Assembly: GCA_000017645.1 (NCBI GenBank)
Contig: CP000781.1
Span: 434,001 to 498,000, forward strand
DNA length: 64,000 bases
Direction: 5' to 3'
Origin: Xanthobacter autotrophicus Py2
GTDB taxonomy: Bacteria; Pseudomonadota; Alphaproteobacteria; Rhizobiales; Xanthobacteraceae
This document shows positions 45,819-54,860 of the stretch, piece by piece. A program made the position numbers and the translations under genes. Positions within the stretch are counted from its first letter, which is position 1, and every line of letters begins with the position of its first letter. The notes under the pieces were generated by a model. The model saw only the letters and a list, made by a program, of their open reading frames with translations. It had not been told where the DNA came from and did no database searches.

Positions 45819-46607
45819 ATGGATATGCGTTCCGGCAATAAGTTAAACCGACTCCAGCAGGAACTCCCGGAAGGGCTCCTGGCCGATGCCGCCTGGATGG
45901 AGTCCCACGGCTATTCGTCGGCGCTGCGCAGCCAGTATGTTCGCGCGGGCTGGCTCGATAGCCCGGCCCGGCGCGTCTATCGCCGGTCGCGCACGCCACT
46001 CACCTGGCAGCAGGTGGCCGTCTCGCTCCAGACGGTGCTGGACCTTCCGCTGACCGTCGGCGGGCGCACCGCGCTCGAACAGCACGGTTACGCCCACTAC
46101 CTTTCGACAGCCGTGCGCGAGGTTCACCTCTACGGGCCGAAGCGGCCGCCGACCTGGCTGGCGGACCTGCCACTCGACGTGACCTTTTATTGGCACAACA
46201 GCCTGCGGCTGTTTCCCGGCGGCGCCGACGCACCGCCCGAGTCAAACCCGGTCATGGTCAGCGCCGGCGGCCTGACCTTGCCTGTCCGCTATTCCGGCAA
46301 GGAGCGGGCCATTCTCGAATTGCTCGACGAACTGCCCGAGCATGAAAGTTTTCATCAGGCAGACGCCTTGATGGAGGGGCTGAGCGATCTGAGCCCACGC
46401 CGTTTGCAAGCCCTACTGGAGGCTTGCGCCAGCGTGAAGGTGAAGCGGCTTTTTCTCTACTTCGCCGACCGCCACCGCCATGCGTGGCGATCCCGGCTCG
46501 ATGTATCCCGCGTCGATCTGGGTTCGGGCAAGCGCGTCCTCGCTAAAGGCGGGAAGCTCGATCCGCGCTACAACATCACCGTGCCGTCCGATCTTGGAGG
46601 TCCGTGA
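45819..46607 (+). CDS. AbiEi-type antitoxin (type IV toxin-antitoxin)
   Basis: 262 residues. An N-terminal winged-helix-like part (GYSSALRSQYVRAGWLDSPARR) is followed by an AbiEi C-terminal domain (LTVGGRTALEQHGYAHYL, SGKERAILELLDELPEHESF). AbiEi represses the operon and counteracts the AbiEii nucleotidyltransferase without direct contact, hence type IV. The ATG follows a direct repeat without a clear ribosome site. It overlaps the toxin gene by GTGA. Confidence 0.88.
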   Translation: MDMRSGNKLNRLQQELPEGLLADAAWMESHGYSSALRSQYVRAGWLDSPARRVYRRSRTPLTWQQVAVSLQTVLDLPLTVGGRTALEQHGYAHYLSTAVREVHLYGPKRPPTWLADLPLDVTFYWHNSLRLFPGGADAPPESNPVMVSAGGLTLPVRYSGKERAILELLDELPEHESFHQADALMEGLSDLSPRRLQALLEACASVKVKRLFLYFADRHRHAWRSRLDVSRVDLGSGKRVLAKGGKLDPRYNITVPSDLGGP

Positions 46608-47530
46608 AGTTCATGGCCTTCCTGGACATATATCGGCAGCAGGTCGCCCTCCTCATTCGCGTCCTTCCTTTCGTGGCGGAGGAGCGGACTTTCGCGCTCA
46701 AGGGCGGCACCGCGATCAACCTGTTCGTGCGCGACATGCCGCGCCTCTCGGTGGACATCGACCTGACCTATCTGCCGGTCGAAGATCGGGCCGCATCGCT
46801 CGCGGCAATCAACGCCGCCATGCTGAGGATCAAGGGACGGATCGAGCGGGCGATCCCTGTGGCGCGCGTCAATGCTTCACGTTCCGCAGACGAGAATATC
46901 GTCACCAAGCTGATCGTCCGGGCGAGCGGCGTGCAGATCAAGATCGAGGTGACGCCAGTGCTCCGTGGTGCGGTCTATGATCCCGTTGTAATGAGCGTGG
47001 TGCCTGTTGTCGAAGACGCCTTCGGCTTCGCCGAAATGCAGGTTGTGTCATTCGCTGACCTCTACGCGGGCAAGATCGTGGCGGCCTTCGACCGCCAGCA
47101 CCCGCGCGATCTCTTCGACGTGCGCAGCCTCTTGGCAAACGAGGTCGTCGGCGAGGAGTTGCGCCGGGCCTTTCTGGTCTACGTCATCAGTCACAACCGT
47201 CCGATGGCCGAAGTTCTCGCCCCGACCCGCAAGCCGCTGGACGAGGAGTTCGCGCGGGGCTTCGCCGGCATGACTCAGGAGCCTGTCGTGCTTGCGGACC
47301 TTGAGGCGGCGCGGGAGGCGATCATCGCCGCGATGGTGGCCGAAATGCCGGAAGACCACCGGCGCTTCCTTTCCGGCTTCAAACGCGGCGAACCGGATTG
47401 GGCACTTCTCGGGATACCGGAAGCCCGGCATCTGCCAGCCGTCATGTGGAAGCAGCGCAACCTCGCCCAGTTGCCCGATGCCAAACGGCGCGAGCTGGTC
47501 GATGCATTGGAGCGCGTTCTCCTTCCATGA
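46604..47530 (+). CDS. AbiEii nucleotidyltransferase toxin
   Basis: 308 residues. The nucleotidyltransferase core reads ALKGGTAINLF followed by SVDIDLTYL, i.e. G-G-x(n)-D-x-D, with further family residues in SFADLYAGKIVAAFDRQHPRDLFDV. AbiEii-family toxins (as characterised for related enzymes) modify tRNA or use GTP and stop growth, giving abortive infection. Start is a GTG inside the antitoxin stop; an ATG three codons later is an alternative. No disabling change is visible. Confidence 0.9.
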   Translation: MKFMAFLDIYRQQVALLIRVLPFVAEERTFALKGGTAINLFVRDMPRLSVDIDLTYLPVEDRAASLAAINAAMLRIKGRIERAIPVARVNASRSADENIVTKLIVRASGVQIKIEVTPVLRGAVYDPVVMSVVPVVEDAFGFAEMQVVSFADLYAGKIVAAFDRQHPRDLFDVRSLLANEVVGEELRRAFLVYVISHNRPMAEVLAPTRKPLDEEFARGFAGMTQEPVVLADLEAAREAIIAAMVAEMPEDHRRFLSGFKRGEPDWALLGIPEARHLPAVMWKQRNLAQLPDAKRRELVDALERVLLP

Positions 47531-47554
47531 CCGCAACGCGATCAATGGGGCGTG

Positions 47555-47791
47555 TCATTTGATGGGCTGATGCTCAGTTATCCTCAACGCCTGATTTCCC
47601 TTCGCAGCCCACAGCGCTAGCGCCTTGTCGCGCTCATCGCTTTGGAGCTTTTCAGCCATCCAGAGCAGCGCGCCGTAGATCATGGCGCGATCATCGTCCG
47701 TCAGGTCCACGATCCCGGCCTTAACCACGAGGCCGCCAAGCTCGATCAGATGCCGCGTCCGCCTGCGACGCTCGACCTTCCAGGTGCGCAT
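47555..47791 (-). CDS. traD: Conjugal transfer protein TraD (Ti-type)
   Basis: 78 residues: MRTWKVERRRRTRHLIELGG, then LVVKAGIVDLTDDDRAMIYG, as in Ti-plasmid TraD, a small helper of relaxosome function. The frame opens at a TTG 22 codons earlier, but that part overlaps traC; the ATG at 47791 comes one base after the traC stop (TGATATG). It converges on the AbiEii gene (24-bp gap). Confidence 0.85.
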   Translation of the reverse strand: MRTWKVERRRRTRHLIELGGLVVKAGIVDLTDDDRAMIYGALLWMAEKLQSDERDKALALWAAKGNQALRITEHQPIK

Positions 47792-47792
47792 A

Positions 47793-48119
47793 TCATTCCG
47801 CGCCCGCGCTCCCTGATGCCGGTTGCGCGCTGCTAGGTTGCGGTTGAGCGCCACCAACGTCGCGGTCAGACGCTGGTGCAGTTCGGCGTGTCCGCCCCTG
47901 AAAGAACGCGGCCCCGCGCTTGGCCCATGCCTCCCTCTTTCCGGCGTCCTTGGTTTCGGCCAGCACGATCAGCGCACCCGCCAGTTCCTCTGCGCTAAGA
48001 GCGTCGGCTCCGGTTGAGATGACCAGTTCGCCAAGCTGCTGCACCTTGCGGGCCTTCAAGTCCCGTGCCTTGTCTTCCAGCGACTTCAGTTCTGCATCGA
48101 AGTCCCGTGGTTTGCGCAT
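47793..48119 (-). CDS. traC: Conjugal transfer protein TraC (Ti-type)
   Basis: 108 residues with a basic, helical N-terminal half (LKSLEDKARDLKARKVQQLG, then ELVISTG) and AWAKRGAAFFQGR, the TraC landmark. TraC is an oriT accessory protein. GGAGA seven bases before the ATG at 48119 favours it over the ATG at 48131. The last 30 residues are Ala/Ser/Pro-rich and not conserved. traC and traA diverge from the probable oriT. Confidence 0.8.
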   Translation of the reverse strand: MRKPRDFDAELKSLEDKARDLKARKVQQLGELVISTGADALSAEELAGALIVLAETKDAGKREAWAKRGAAFFQGRTRRTAPASDRDVGGAQPQPSSAQPASGSAGAE

Positions 48120-48204
48120 CGCCGTCTCCATAAGCTGTCGATGGGCCGATGATAGTTGAGCGCCTGTGGAAATGCTGTAAGGGTGACGGGACGGGCTGGA
48201 ACGG

Positions 48205-48265
48205 CGCGATCAGTCCCGAGAAATTAGTTTCGAGGGCGCGCTTATACGTCGTTCCGACGTGTGCT
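48205..48265. other. Probable origin of transfer (oriT)
   Basis: The 171-bp gap between divergent traC and traA is where Ti-type oriT lies. Read on the lower strand it contains TATAAGCGCGCCCTCG (48230-48245 region), close to the RSF1010/Ti nick region TAAGTGCGCCCT. It is flanked by a perfect ACGTCG-TTC-CGACGT inverted repeat at 48246-48260 and an imperfect CGAGAAA/TTTCG repeat. The nick would fall after TAAG(C/T)G. Confidence 0.7.
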
Positions 48266-48290
48266 TCGCCGTGGTGATGTTCGGATCGCG

Positions 48291-51248
48291 ATGGCGATCT
48301 ATCATCTTCACGTTAAGGTCATCGGCCGCAAGGCCGGCTCCAGCGCGGTGGCGTCCGCCGCCTACCGCTCGGCCTCACGGCTGCGCGACGCGCGGATTGA
48401 TCGCGTTCAGGACTTCTCGGCGAAGCGCGGTGTCGTGCACTCAGAGGTGTTGCTGCCCGACGGGGCGCCCGAGATGTGGCGCGACCGCGAGCGGCTGTGG
48501 AACGATGTTGAAGCCTTCGAGGTCAGGAAAGACGCGCAGCTTGCCCGTGAGGTCGAGTTCGCTCTGCCGCGGGAGATGAGTCAGGCGCAGGGGATCGCGC
48601 TCGCCCGTGACTTCGTCGAGGCGGAGTTCGTCGATCTCGGAATGGTCGCCGATCTCAATGTGCATTGGGATATTGGCGAGGACGGCATGGCGAAACCCCA
48701 TGCCCATGTCATGCTCACCATGCGCTCGGTGGACGAGGACGGCTTCGGCCCAAAGGTCCGGGAGTGGAACGCGACCGAGATGGTGGAGCGCTGGCGCGAA
48801 CGCTGGGCCGCGCTCGCCAATGAGCGCCTCGCGGAGCTCGATATCGACGCGCGCATCGATCATCGCAGCCTGGAAGCACAGGGCATCGCGCTGGAGCCGC
48901 AGAGCCAGATCGGCGCGCCCGCGCAACGCATCGAAAGAGAGGGGATCGAGGCCGCCGATCGTGCTGAGGTTCATCGCGAGATCGCGCGCGGCAATGGCGC
49001 GCGGATCATCGCCGATCCGGCGCTGGCACTGGAGGCCATCACCCATCAGCAATCGACCTTCACCCGGCGCGATATGGCGCGCTTCGCGCACCGTCACAGC
49101 GACGGGATCGAGCAGTTCAACGAGGTGATGGGCGCAATGGGCCGCGCGCCTGATCTCGTCGAACTCGGCAGAGACGGACGCGGTGAGGATCGCTTCACCA
49201 CGCGGCAGATGATCGAGGCCGAGCAGCGTCTGCACAGGGCTGCCGGTCTCATGGCGGAACGCGAACGCCATGCCGTAAAGGATACGGAGAGGGAGGCGGC
49301 TCTTGAGCGCGCCGAGCAGCGTGGCCTTGTTCTCTCCGGTGAGCAGTCTGACGCTCTGGCGCACATCACCGGCACGCACGATCTCGGCATAGTCGTCGGT
49401 TATGCCGGGACGGGGAAGAGCGCCATGCTGGGTGTCGCGCGAGAGGCTTGGGAGGCGGCCGGCCTGGAGGTTCGCGGCGTCGCGCTGTCCGGCATCGCGG
49501 CGGAGAATCTGGAGAGCGGATCGGGCATTGCATCCCGCACTATCGCCAGCCTGGAACATGGCTGGGGACAGGGTCGGGATCTGCTCACCTCACGCGATGT
49601 TCTGGTGATCGACGAGGCCGGCATGGTCGGCACGCGCCAGCTGGAGCGCGTTCTCTCCCATGCCGCTGATGTTGGCGCCAAGGTGGTGCTGGTCGGTGAT
49701 CCGCAGCAGCTGCAATCCATCGAGGCGGGCGCCGCCTTCCGTTCGCTCGTTGAGCGTCACGGCGGGGCAGAGATCAGCGAGGTACGCCGCCAGCGCGCGG
49801 ACTGGCAGCGCGACGCCACGCGCGATCTGGCGACCGGCCGGATCGGCGAGGCCATCCAGGCCTATGACAGGGGCGGCATGGTCCATGCCGCGCGAACGCG
49901 CGAGCAGGCACGTGGCGAGCTGATCGACCGCTGGGACCGTGACCGGCAGGCCGCGCCGGACCGCAGCCGCATCATTCTCACTCACACCAATGACGAGGTG
50001 CGCGCCCTCAACCAAGCCGCCCGCGCGCGGATGCGGGAGGCGGGCGATCTCGGCGAGGAAGTGCAAGTCATCGTGGAGCGGGGAGAGCGTTCCTTTGCCC
50101 GTGGCGACCGCGTGATGTTCCTACAGAACGAGCGTGGGCTCGGGGTGAAGAACGGCACGCTCGGCACCATCGAAGAGGTCAGCGCGCAGTCCATATCCGT
50201 GCGTATTGATGATGGCCGATCCGTCGCCTTCGACTTGAAGGACTACGACCGCATCGACCATGGCTATGCCGCCACCATCCACAAGGCGCAGGGCATGACG
50301 GTGGACCGCACCCATGTATTGGCAACGCCCGGCATGGATGCTCATTCCAGCTATGTCGCGCTATCGCGCCACCGCGACGGGATGGAGCTGCACTTTGGCC
50401 GCGACGACTTCGCGGATAGGGACCGGCTGGTGCGCACCCTATCGCGTGACCGGGCCAAGGACATGGCGTCGGACTATGCGCGCTCCGATCCGGCGAAGGC
50501 CTATGCCGAGCGCCGCGGCATCACCTTCCGCCAGCGTGTCGTCGAGATCGTGCGCAAGGTCCCGGAAAAGCTGCGCGACCTCGTCGACACGCTCAGGCCG
50601 TCCGTGGACACGACACGGGAAGTGCCAGCCCTGCGCGAAGAACTCGGGAACAGAGCCGAGCCGCTCGCGAAGGAGGCTGCCGACGATCCGGAAGCAGTGC
50701 TGCGGCGAGCGCGAACCCGCGCCCTCGTCCGACATGCCCGCGCATGGGATGCGATCCTCACCACGGCGGAAGCGACCGGCCAGGGCACGCCCGAGCACTT
50801 CCGCGAACTCAGCGACGCCCGCAAGGACTTCGAGGAGGTGCGGCCCAATGGCTGGCGCGATGCGGAAGCCGCCTATGAAAGGAACCCGGAGCTGGTGCAC
50901 GAGGCGGCCGGCGGCAAGCTCAATCGCACCATTCGCGCCCTCCAGCTCGAAACGGAAATCCGCACCGACCCGGAGCGCCGCGCCGGTCAATTTGTCGAGC
51001 GCTGGAAGAAGCTCGACCAGCAGCGTCAGCGCCAGTACAGCGACGGCGATTACTCCGGCTACAATGCTACCCGCGTCCAGATGGGCGACATGGCACGGAG
51101 CCTGGAGCGCGACCCGCAGCTCGAATCCTTGCTCGCCTCTCGTAGGAAGGAACTCGGGATCAGCCTCAACACAGGCCGCAGTCTTGGTCGCGAACTGGCC
51201 CACAGCCACGGCATCGACATCGACCGCAGCCGTGGTCTTGGACTCTAG
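48291..51248 (+). CDS. traA: Ti-type conjugative relaxase TraA
   Basis: 985 residues. The N-terminal MobA/MobL relaxase begins MAIYHLHVKVIGRKAGSSAV; the metal-site histidines include HWDIGEDGMAKPHAHVM. A helicase of the TraI/RecD type follows, with Walker A GYAGTGKSAM near residue 370, VIDEAGM near 440 and a C-terminal UvrD-like HKAQGMTVD. It nicks oriT, unwinds and leads the strand out. Start at 48291 suits the family; the frame opens ten codons earlier. It belongs with traC/traD but no traG, traF or type IV secretion gene is present. Confidence 0.92.
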   Translation: MAIYHLHVKVIGRKAGSSAVASAAYRSASRLRDARIDRVQDFSAKRGVVHSEVLLPDGAPEMWRDRERLWNDVEAFEVRKDAQLAREVEFALPREMSQAQGIALARDFVEAEFVDLGMVADLNVHWDIGEDGMAKPHAHVMLTMRSVDEDGFGPKVREWNATEMVERWRERWAALANERLAELDIDARIDHRSLEAQGIALEPQSQIGAPAQRIEREGIEAADRAEVHREIARGNGARIIADPALALEAITHQQSTFTRRDMARFAHRHSDGIEQFNEVMGAMGRAPDLVELGRDGRGEDRFTTRQMIEAEQRLHRAAGLMAERERHAVKDTEREAALERAEQRGLVLSGEQSDALAHITGTHDLGIVVGYAGTGKSAMLGVAREAWEAAGLEVRGVALSGIAAENLESGSGIASRTIASLEHGWGQGRDLLTSRDVLVIDEAGMVGTRQLERVLSHAADVGAKVVLVGDPQQLQSIEAGAAFRSLVERHGGAEISEVRRQRADWQRDATRDLATGRIGEAIQAYDRGGMVHAARTREQARGELIDRWDRDRQAAPDRSRIILTHTNDEVRALNQAARARMREAGDLGEEVQVIVERGERSFARGDRVMFLQNERGLGVKNGTLGTIEEVSAQSISVRIDDGRSVAFDLKDYDRIDHGYAATIHKAQGMTVDRTHVLATPGMDAHSSYVALSRHRDGMELHFGRDDFADRDRLVRTLSRDRAKDMASDYARSDPAKAYAERRGITFRQRVVEIVRKVPEKLRDLVDTLRPSVDTTREVPALREELGNRAEPLAKEAADDPEAVLRRARTRALVRHARAWDAILTTAEATGQGTPEHFRELSDARKDFEEVRPNGWRDAEAAYERNPELVHEAAGGKLNRTIRALQLETEIRTDPERRAGQFVERWKKLDQQRQRQYSDGDYSGYNATRVQMGDMARSLERDPQLESLLASRRKELGISLNTGRSLGRELAHSHGIDIDRSRGLGL

Positions 51249-51377
51249 ACCCATCCGATGTGCCGCCGCCGATCCGCCAGAAAACACCGGCGCGGTTCAT
51301 CCTCTTGCCCGTCGGCGGCTCCATGCCTTGTCTTGGTCAGGCGCCATCAGGCGCTCCCAGCAGGAGGCAGCACCGCC

Positions 51378-51578
51378 ATGCAGACACCAGAGCGTATCAT
51401 CCGCCTCAAGACCGTCCTTGCCCGCACCGGCCTGTCCCGTTCCACCATCTACCGCAAGATCGCCGAGGGCACCTTCCCCGCCCAACTGAAGATCAGCACC
51501 AACGGTGCCGGCTGGCGGGAATCCGATATCAACCGATGGGTTGCTGATCCGCCCCGATGGCGGGCCACCAATGACTGA
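51378..51578 (+). CDS. AlpA-type excisionase/regulator
   Basis: 66 residues, helix-turn-helix of the AlpA/MerR-like excisionase family: IIRLKTVLARTGLSRSTIYR, then KIAEGTFPAQLKI. CAGGAGGCA before the ATG sets the start. It lies convergent to the integrase (23-bp gap) and is likely the directionality factor or an activator of int, as in AlpA. Confidence 0.88.
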   Translation: MQTPERIIRLKTVLARTGLSRSTIYRKIAEGTFPAQLKISTNGAGWRESDINRWVADPPRWRATND

Positions 51579-51601
51579 CAGAATGGACGGGGAAGCATCA
51601 C

Positions 51602-52951
51602 TTAGAGATCATCATCCAATTCGTCATCGTGAACCTCGGCGGCGCGCTGTTTTGCGTCGGCGATCAGATCCTTCGCGGATCGCCCGTCTACCCAGGCGTC
51701 GAGCATGTCAGCCCAGCACTGAAGCATGATCCTCCGCTCGGCGAGATAGCGGTTCACGTTATAGACGGCGGCGATCCGGTTCCGGGGCGCGTGGGCCAGG
51801 CTCATCTCGATCCAGCGATCATCGAATTTGGCGCGGTTCAGGCCGGTCGAGAATGTGCGGCGGAGATCGTGAACGCCGAAGCTCTGAAAATCCGGGTCAG
51901 TCTCGCGAATGCGCTCCACCACCGTGTCGATCACGCGGTTGAGGGTGGCATTGCTGATCGGCGTATCGCTGTCGTATCGGCCGGGGTGCAGGTATCGGCT
52001 GGTGCCGAACATGGTGCGGAACACCGTCAGAATGTCGAGAGCCTGATCGCTCAGCGGGACCACATGTGCCTTGCCGGCCTTCATGCGCTCGGCCGGGATC
52101 GCCCAGCGTGCGGCGGCGAAGTCGATTTCCTTCCACGTGGCGTCGATGAACTCGGATTTCCGGACGCCGGTCAGCAGGACAAACTTCACCGCCAAGCGTA
52201 GCGTGGGTGCGGCCGATACATGATCTAGGGCCGCCAGGACCGCGCGGACCTCGGAGGGCGAAAGGGCGCGCTCGCGCGGCTCAAAGGTGGCGATGGCGCT
52301 GGTGCGGATCGACTCGGCCGGATTGCTCACGTCTAGCCCGCTTCCCTGAGCATGACGGAACACCAGCAACACGACTTCGCGAACATGCACGGCGACGGCC
52401 GGCCCGCGCTTCTCCTTGACCTCGTCGCACAGATGTTTGAGGCGCTGCGGCGTCACTTCCCCCAGCTTGAGCTTCGACAACTCTCCCGCAATGGCGCGAT
52501 CATAGACGGACCGGCGCATGGCCAGAGTGCTGTCGGCCAGTCTCTCAGCTCCGGACTTGGGATCGGCCTTGTGCTTGAAATAGGCTTCCGCCCACCCGCC
52601 GAACGTCAAAGCCTCGGCTGACGCGGTGCGCTTCTCCACTTTGGCTTTCGACGGCGACTCGCCCCGCTCGACCTGACGTCGGGCGCGTGCCAGCAGGGAC
52701 CTTGCCTCCGCAAGCGACACCTCCATGCCGTATTCCAGCGCGTCGGGCGCCCGTGTCAGCTTGCGCGCCGCCTCGGCGCTATATCGGCCGATGGTCAAGA
52801 CCTCCTGCCGCCCGTTCACCCGGTACTGATAGCGGAACGAGACGACCCCGGTCGGGGTGACGGCCGCATACATCCCGTCGCGGTCCGTCACCTTGTAGAG
52901 CTTGGCCCTCGGCTTGAGATTTTTCAGTTCTTTATCAGTGAGTTCGCTCAT
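51602..52951 (-). CDS. Tyrosine-type site-specific integrase
   Basis: 449 residues. It has a DUF4102-like N-terminal arm domain, a SAM-like core (about 135-240) and a catalytic domain with the first Arg in LLTGVRKSEF, HxxR in VHDLRRTF and the nucleophile Tyr in AAVYNVNRYL. It sits directly next to the guaA 3' end and should recombine the 11-bp core at 36765-36775 and 53177-53187. Start at 52951 (MSELTDKELKNLKP); the frame is open to 53143 but covers the repeat region. No defect is seen. Confidence 0.92.
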   Translation of the reverse strand: MSELTDKELKNLKPRAKLYKVTDRDGMYAAVTPTGVVSFRYQYRVNGRQEVLTIGRYSAEAARKLTRAPDALEYGMEVSLAEARSLLARARRQVERGESPSKAKVEKRTASAEALTFGGWAEAYFKHKADPKSGAERLADSTLAMRRSVYDRAIAGELSKLKLGEVTPQRLKHLCDEVKEKRGPAVAVHVREVVLLVFRHAQGSGLDVSNPAESIRTSAIATFEPRERALSPSEVRAVLAALDHVSAAPTLRLAVKFVLLTGVRKSEFIDATWKEIDFAAARWAIPAERMKAGKAHVVPLSDQALDILTVFRTMFGTSRYLHPGRYDSDTPISNATLNRVIDTVVERIRETDPDFQSFGVHDLRRTFSTGLNRAKFDDRWIEMSLAHAPRNRIAAVYNVNRYLAERRIMLQCWADMLDAWVDGRSAKDLIADAKQRAAEVHDDELDDDL

Positions 52952-52997
52952 AAATCCGCATCCGGTCGAGGGGCGAACGGATACCATCAACAGGCGC

Positions 52998-53057
52998 TGT
53001 TGGTACCGGAAGCCCGTTTCTCGACCATCCTGCGCTATACCAACATCGGTACCAACA
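52998..53057. promoter_or_regulatory. Repeats upstream of int (arm-site or operator candidates)
   Basis: TGTTGGTACCG (52998-53008) and CGGTACCAACA (53047-53057) are exact inverted repeats. TACCAACA occurs twice in direct orientation at 53038-53045 and 53050-53057. They lie between int and the attachment core, the place for integrase or excisionase arm sites. Confidence 0.55.
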
Positions 53058-53172
53058 AAGTGGTCCGGCGGGGGTGAAACGCAGTGATACGGGGTAGGAA
53101 GAAAAATCGTTGTTAGCCAGATGGTTGGTTCGATCTTCGGCACGGCGCGGGATGGTCTGAAACCACCCTAGT

Positions 53173-53190
53173 TCACTCCCACTCGATTGT
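53173..53190 (-). other. Right attachment site within guaA 3' end
   Basis: The lower strand reads ACAATCGAGTGGGAGTGA, the end of guaA. The core TCCCACTCGAT (53177-53187) is shared with the left site. Insertion has replaced the native end of guaA with an element-borne copy that keeps the TIEWE C-terminus. Confidence 0.85.
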
Positions 53191-54747
53191 TCCCGGGGGC
53201 TTGCTGGTGACGTCGTAGACCACGCGGTTGACGCCCTTTACCTCGTTGATGATGCGTGTAGCGGTGCGGCCGAGGAAGCCCATGTCGAAGGGGTAGAAGT
53301 CGGCGGTCATGCCGTCCACGGAGGTCACCGCGCGCAGGGCGAGGACGTGGTCGTAGGTGCGGCCGTCGCCCATCACGCCCACGGTGCGCACCGGGAGCAG
53401 CACGGCAAAGGCCTGCCAGATCACGTCGTAGAGGCCGGCATAGCGGATCTCTTCCAGATAGATGGCGTCGGCCTTGCGCAGGATGTCCAGCTTCTCGCGG
53501 GTGATGGCGCCCGGGCAGCGGATGGCGAGGCCGGGGCCGGGGAAGGGGTGGCGGCCCACGAAGCTCTCGGGCAGGCCGAGCTCGCGGCCGAGCGCGCGCA
53601 CCTCGTCCTTGAACAGGTCGCGCAGGGGCTCCACCAGCTTCATGTTCATGCGCTCGGGCAGGCCGCCCACATTGTGGTGGCTCTTGATGGTCACCGAGGG
53701 GCCGCCGGCGAACGAGACGCTCTCGATCACGTCGGGATAGAGCGTGCCCTGGGCGAGGAAATCGGCGCCGCCCACCTTCCTGGCCTCGGCATCGAACACG
53801 TCGATGAACAGCCGGCCGATGGTCTTGCGCTTGGCCTCGGGATCCTCGACGCCCTCCAGCTCCTTCAGGAACAGCTCGGAGGCGTCCACATGCACCAGCG
53901 GGATGTTGTAGTGGCCGCGGAACAGCGAAACCACCTCGTCGGCCTCGGCCTGGCGCATCAGGCCGTGGTCCACGAACACACAGGTGAGCTGGTCGCCGAT
54001 GGCCTCGTGGATGAGCACAGCCGCAACGGACGAATCCACGCCGCCGGACAGGCCGCAGATGACGCGCCCCGTGCCCACCTGCTCGCGGATGCGGGCGATG
54101 GCGCGCTCGCGGAAGGCGCCCATGGTCCAGGCGCCCTCGAGCTTCGCCACCTTGCGCACGAAATTGGAGAGCAGCCGTGCGCCGTCCGGGGTGTGCACCA
54201 CCTCGGGGTGGAACTGCACGCCGTAATAGTTGCGCGACAGGTCGGCGATGGCGGCGAAGGGGGCGTTGTCGGAGGTGGCCACCACCTCGAAGCCCTCGGG
54301 CAGGGCGGTGACGCGATCGCCGTGGCTCATCCACACCGTGTGGCGCTCGCCCGCGCGCCAGACGCCCTCGAACAGAGGCACCACCTTCTGGACGGTCAGC
54401 TCGGCGCGGCCGAACTCGCGATGGTGGCCCGCCTCCACCGCGCCTCCCAGCTGGGCCGCCATGCACTGCTCGCCGTAGCAGATGCCGAGCACCGGCACGC
54501 CGGCGGCGAAGGCTTCTTCGGGCGCCTTAGGGCTCTGGCCCTCGATGACGGAGGCGGGGCCTCCGGAGAGGATGATGGCCTTAGGCTTCAGCCGCTGGAT
54601 GGCTTCGGCGCCCTTCTGGAACGGCACCACCTCGGAATAGACCCCTTCCTCGCGCACCCGCCGGGCGATGAGCTGGGTCACCTGGCTGCCGAAATCGATG
54701 ATGAGGACGGTTTCCTGGGCGGCAGTATCCAGAGCGGGGGAGGACAT
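53173..54747 (-). CDS. guaA: GMP synthase (glutamine-hydrolysing)
   Basis: 524 residues; makes GMP from XMP, glutamine and ATP. The N-terminal glutamine amidotransferase has the nucleophile Cys in [10 protein letters not shown] and His/Glu in VQFHPEV. The ATP-pyrophosphatase has the P-loop SGGVDSS near residue 240, and the C-terminal dimer domain ends GTIEWE. Start at 54747 (MSSPALD). Its last codons are the attachment site of the element; the reading frame is intact. Confidence 0.96.
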   Translation of the reverse strand: MSSPALDTAAQETVLIIDFGSQVTQLIARRVREEGVYSEVVPFQKGAEAIQRLKPKAIILSGGPASVIEGQSPKAPEEAFAAGVPVLGICYGEQCMAAQLGGAVEAGHHREFGRAELTVQKVVPLFEGVWRAGERHTVWMSHGDRVTALPEGFEVVATSDNAPFAAIADLSRNYYGVQFHPEVVHTPDGARLLSNFVRKVAKLEGAWTMGAFRERAIARIREQVGTGRVICGLSGGVDSSVAAVLIHEAIGDQLTCVFVDHGLMRQAEADEVVSLFRGHYNIPLVHVDASELFLKELEGVEDPEAKRKTIGRLFIDVFDAEARKVGGADFLAQGTLYPDVIESVSFAGGPSVTIKSHHNVGGLPERMNMKLVEPLRDLFKDEVRALGRELGLPESFVGRHPFPGPGLAIRCPGAITREKLDILRKADAIYLEEIRYAGLYDVIWQAFAVLLPVRTVGVMGDGRTYDHVLALRAVTSVDGMTADFYPFDMGFLGRTATRIINEVKGVNRVVYDVTSKPPGTIEWE

Positions 54748-54811
54748 GAAGGGGCACCTTGCGCGCGAAGGAGGAAATGTTGCGCCCTCCTTTAGCGGCA
54801 AAGCGGCCATT

Positions 54812-54843
54812 TAAAAAGTCAAGGCCGGCGCAGGCCGGCCTTG
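54812..54843 (-). terminator. Rho-independent terminator between the 74-residue gene and guaA
   Basis: A perfect 10-bp stem (54820-54829 with 54834-54843, 4-nt loop) is followed, read leftwards, by ACTTTTTAAA. It ends the transcript of the small membrane gene at 54861 before guaA. Confidence 0.88.
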
Positions 54844-54860
54844 CGCCGGGTGAGGCCCGC

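Larger units (their letters stand above)
36761..53190. mobile_element. 16.4-kb integrative and mobilizable element in guaA 3' end, with defence cargo
   Basis: The element is bounded by two copies of the guaA 3' end. At 53173-53190 lies the end of the intact guaA gene. At 36761-36778 lies a detached copy reading ACC ATC GAG TGG GAA TGA on the lower strand, which codes TIEWE-stop like guaA. The copies agree at 16 of 18 positions. Inside are a tyrosine integrase next to guaA, an AlpA-type regulator, TraA relaxase, TraC, TraD, a probable oriT, and three defence modules (short Argonaute, type III R-M, AbiE). No mating-pair or coupling-protein gene is present, so it would need a helper. Base composition is visibly less GC-rich than its flanks in the left half. 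Confidence 0.88.

Noticed and set aside
45646..45999. 117-codon leftward frame across the abiE promoter
   Set aside because: Overlaps the AbiEi start on the opposite strand, has no ribosome site and no recognisable family.
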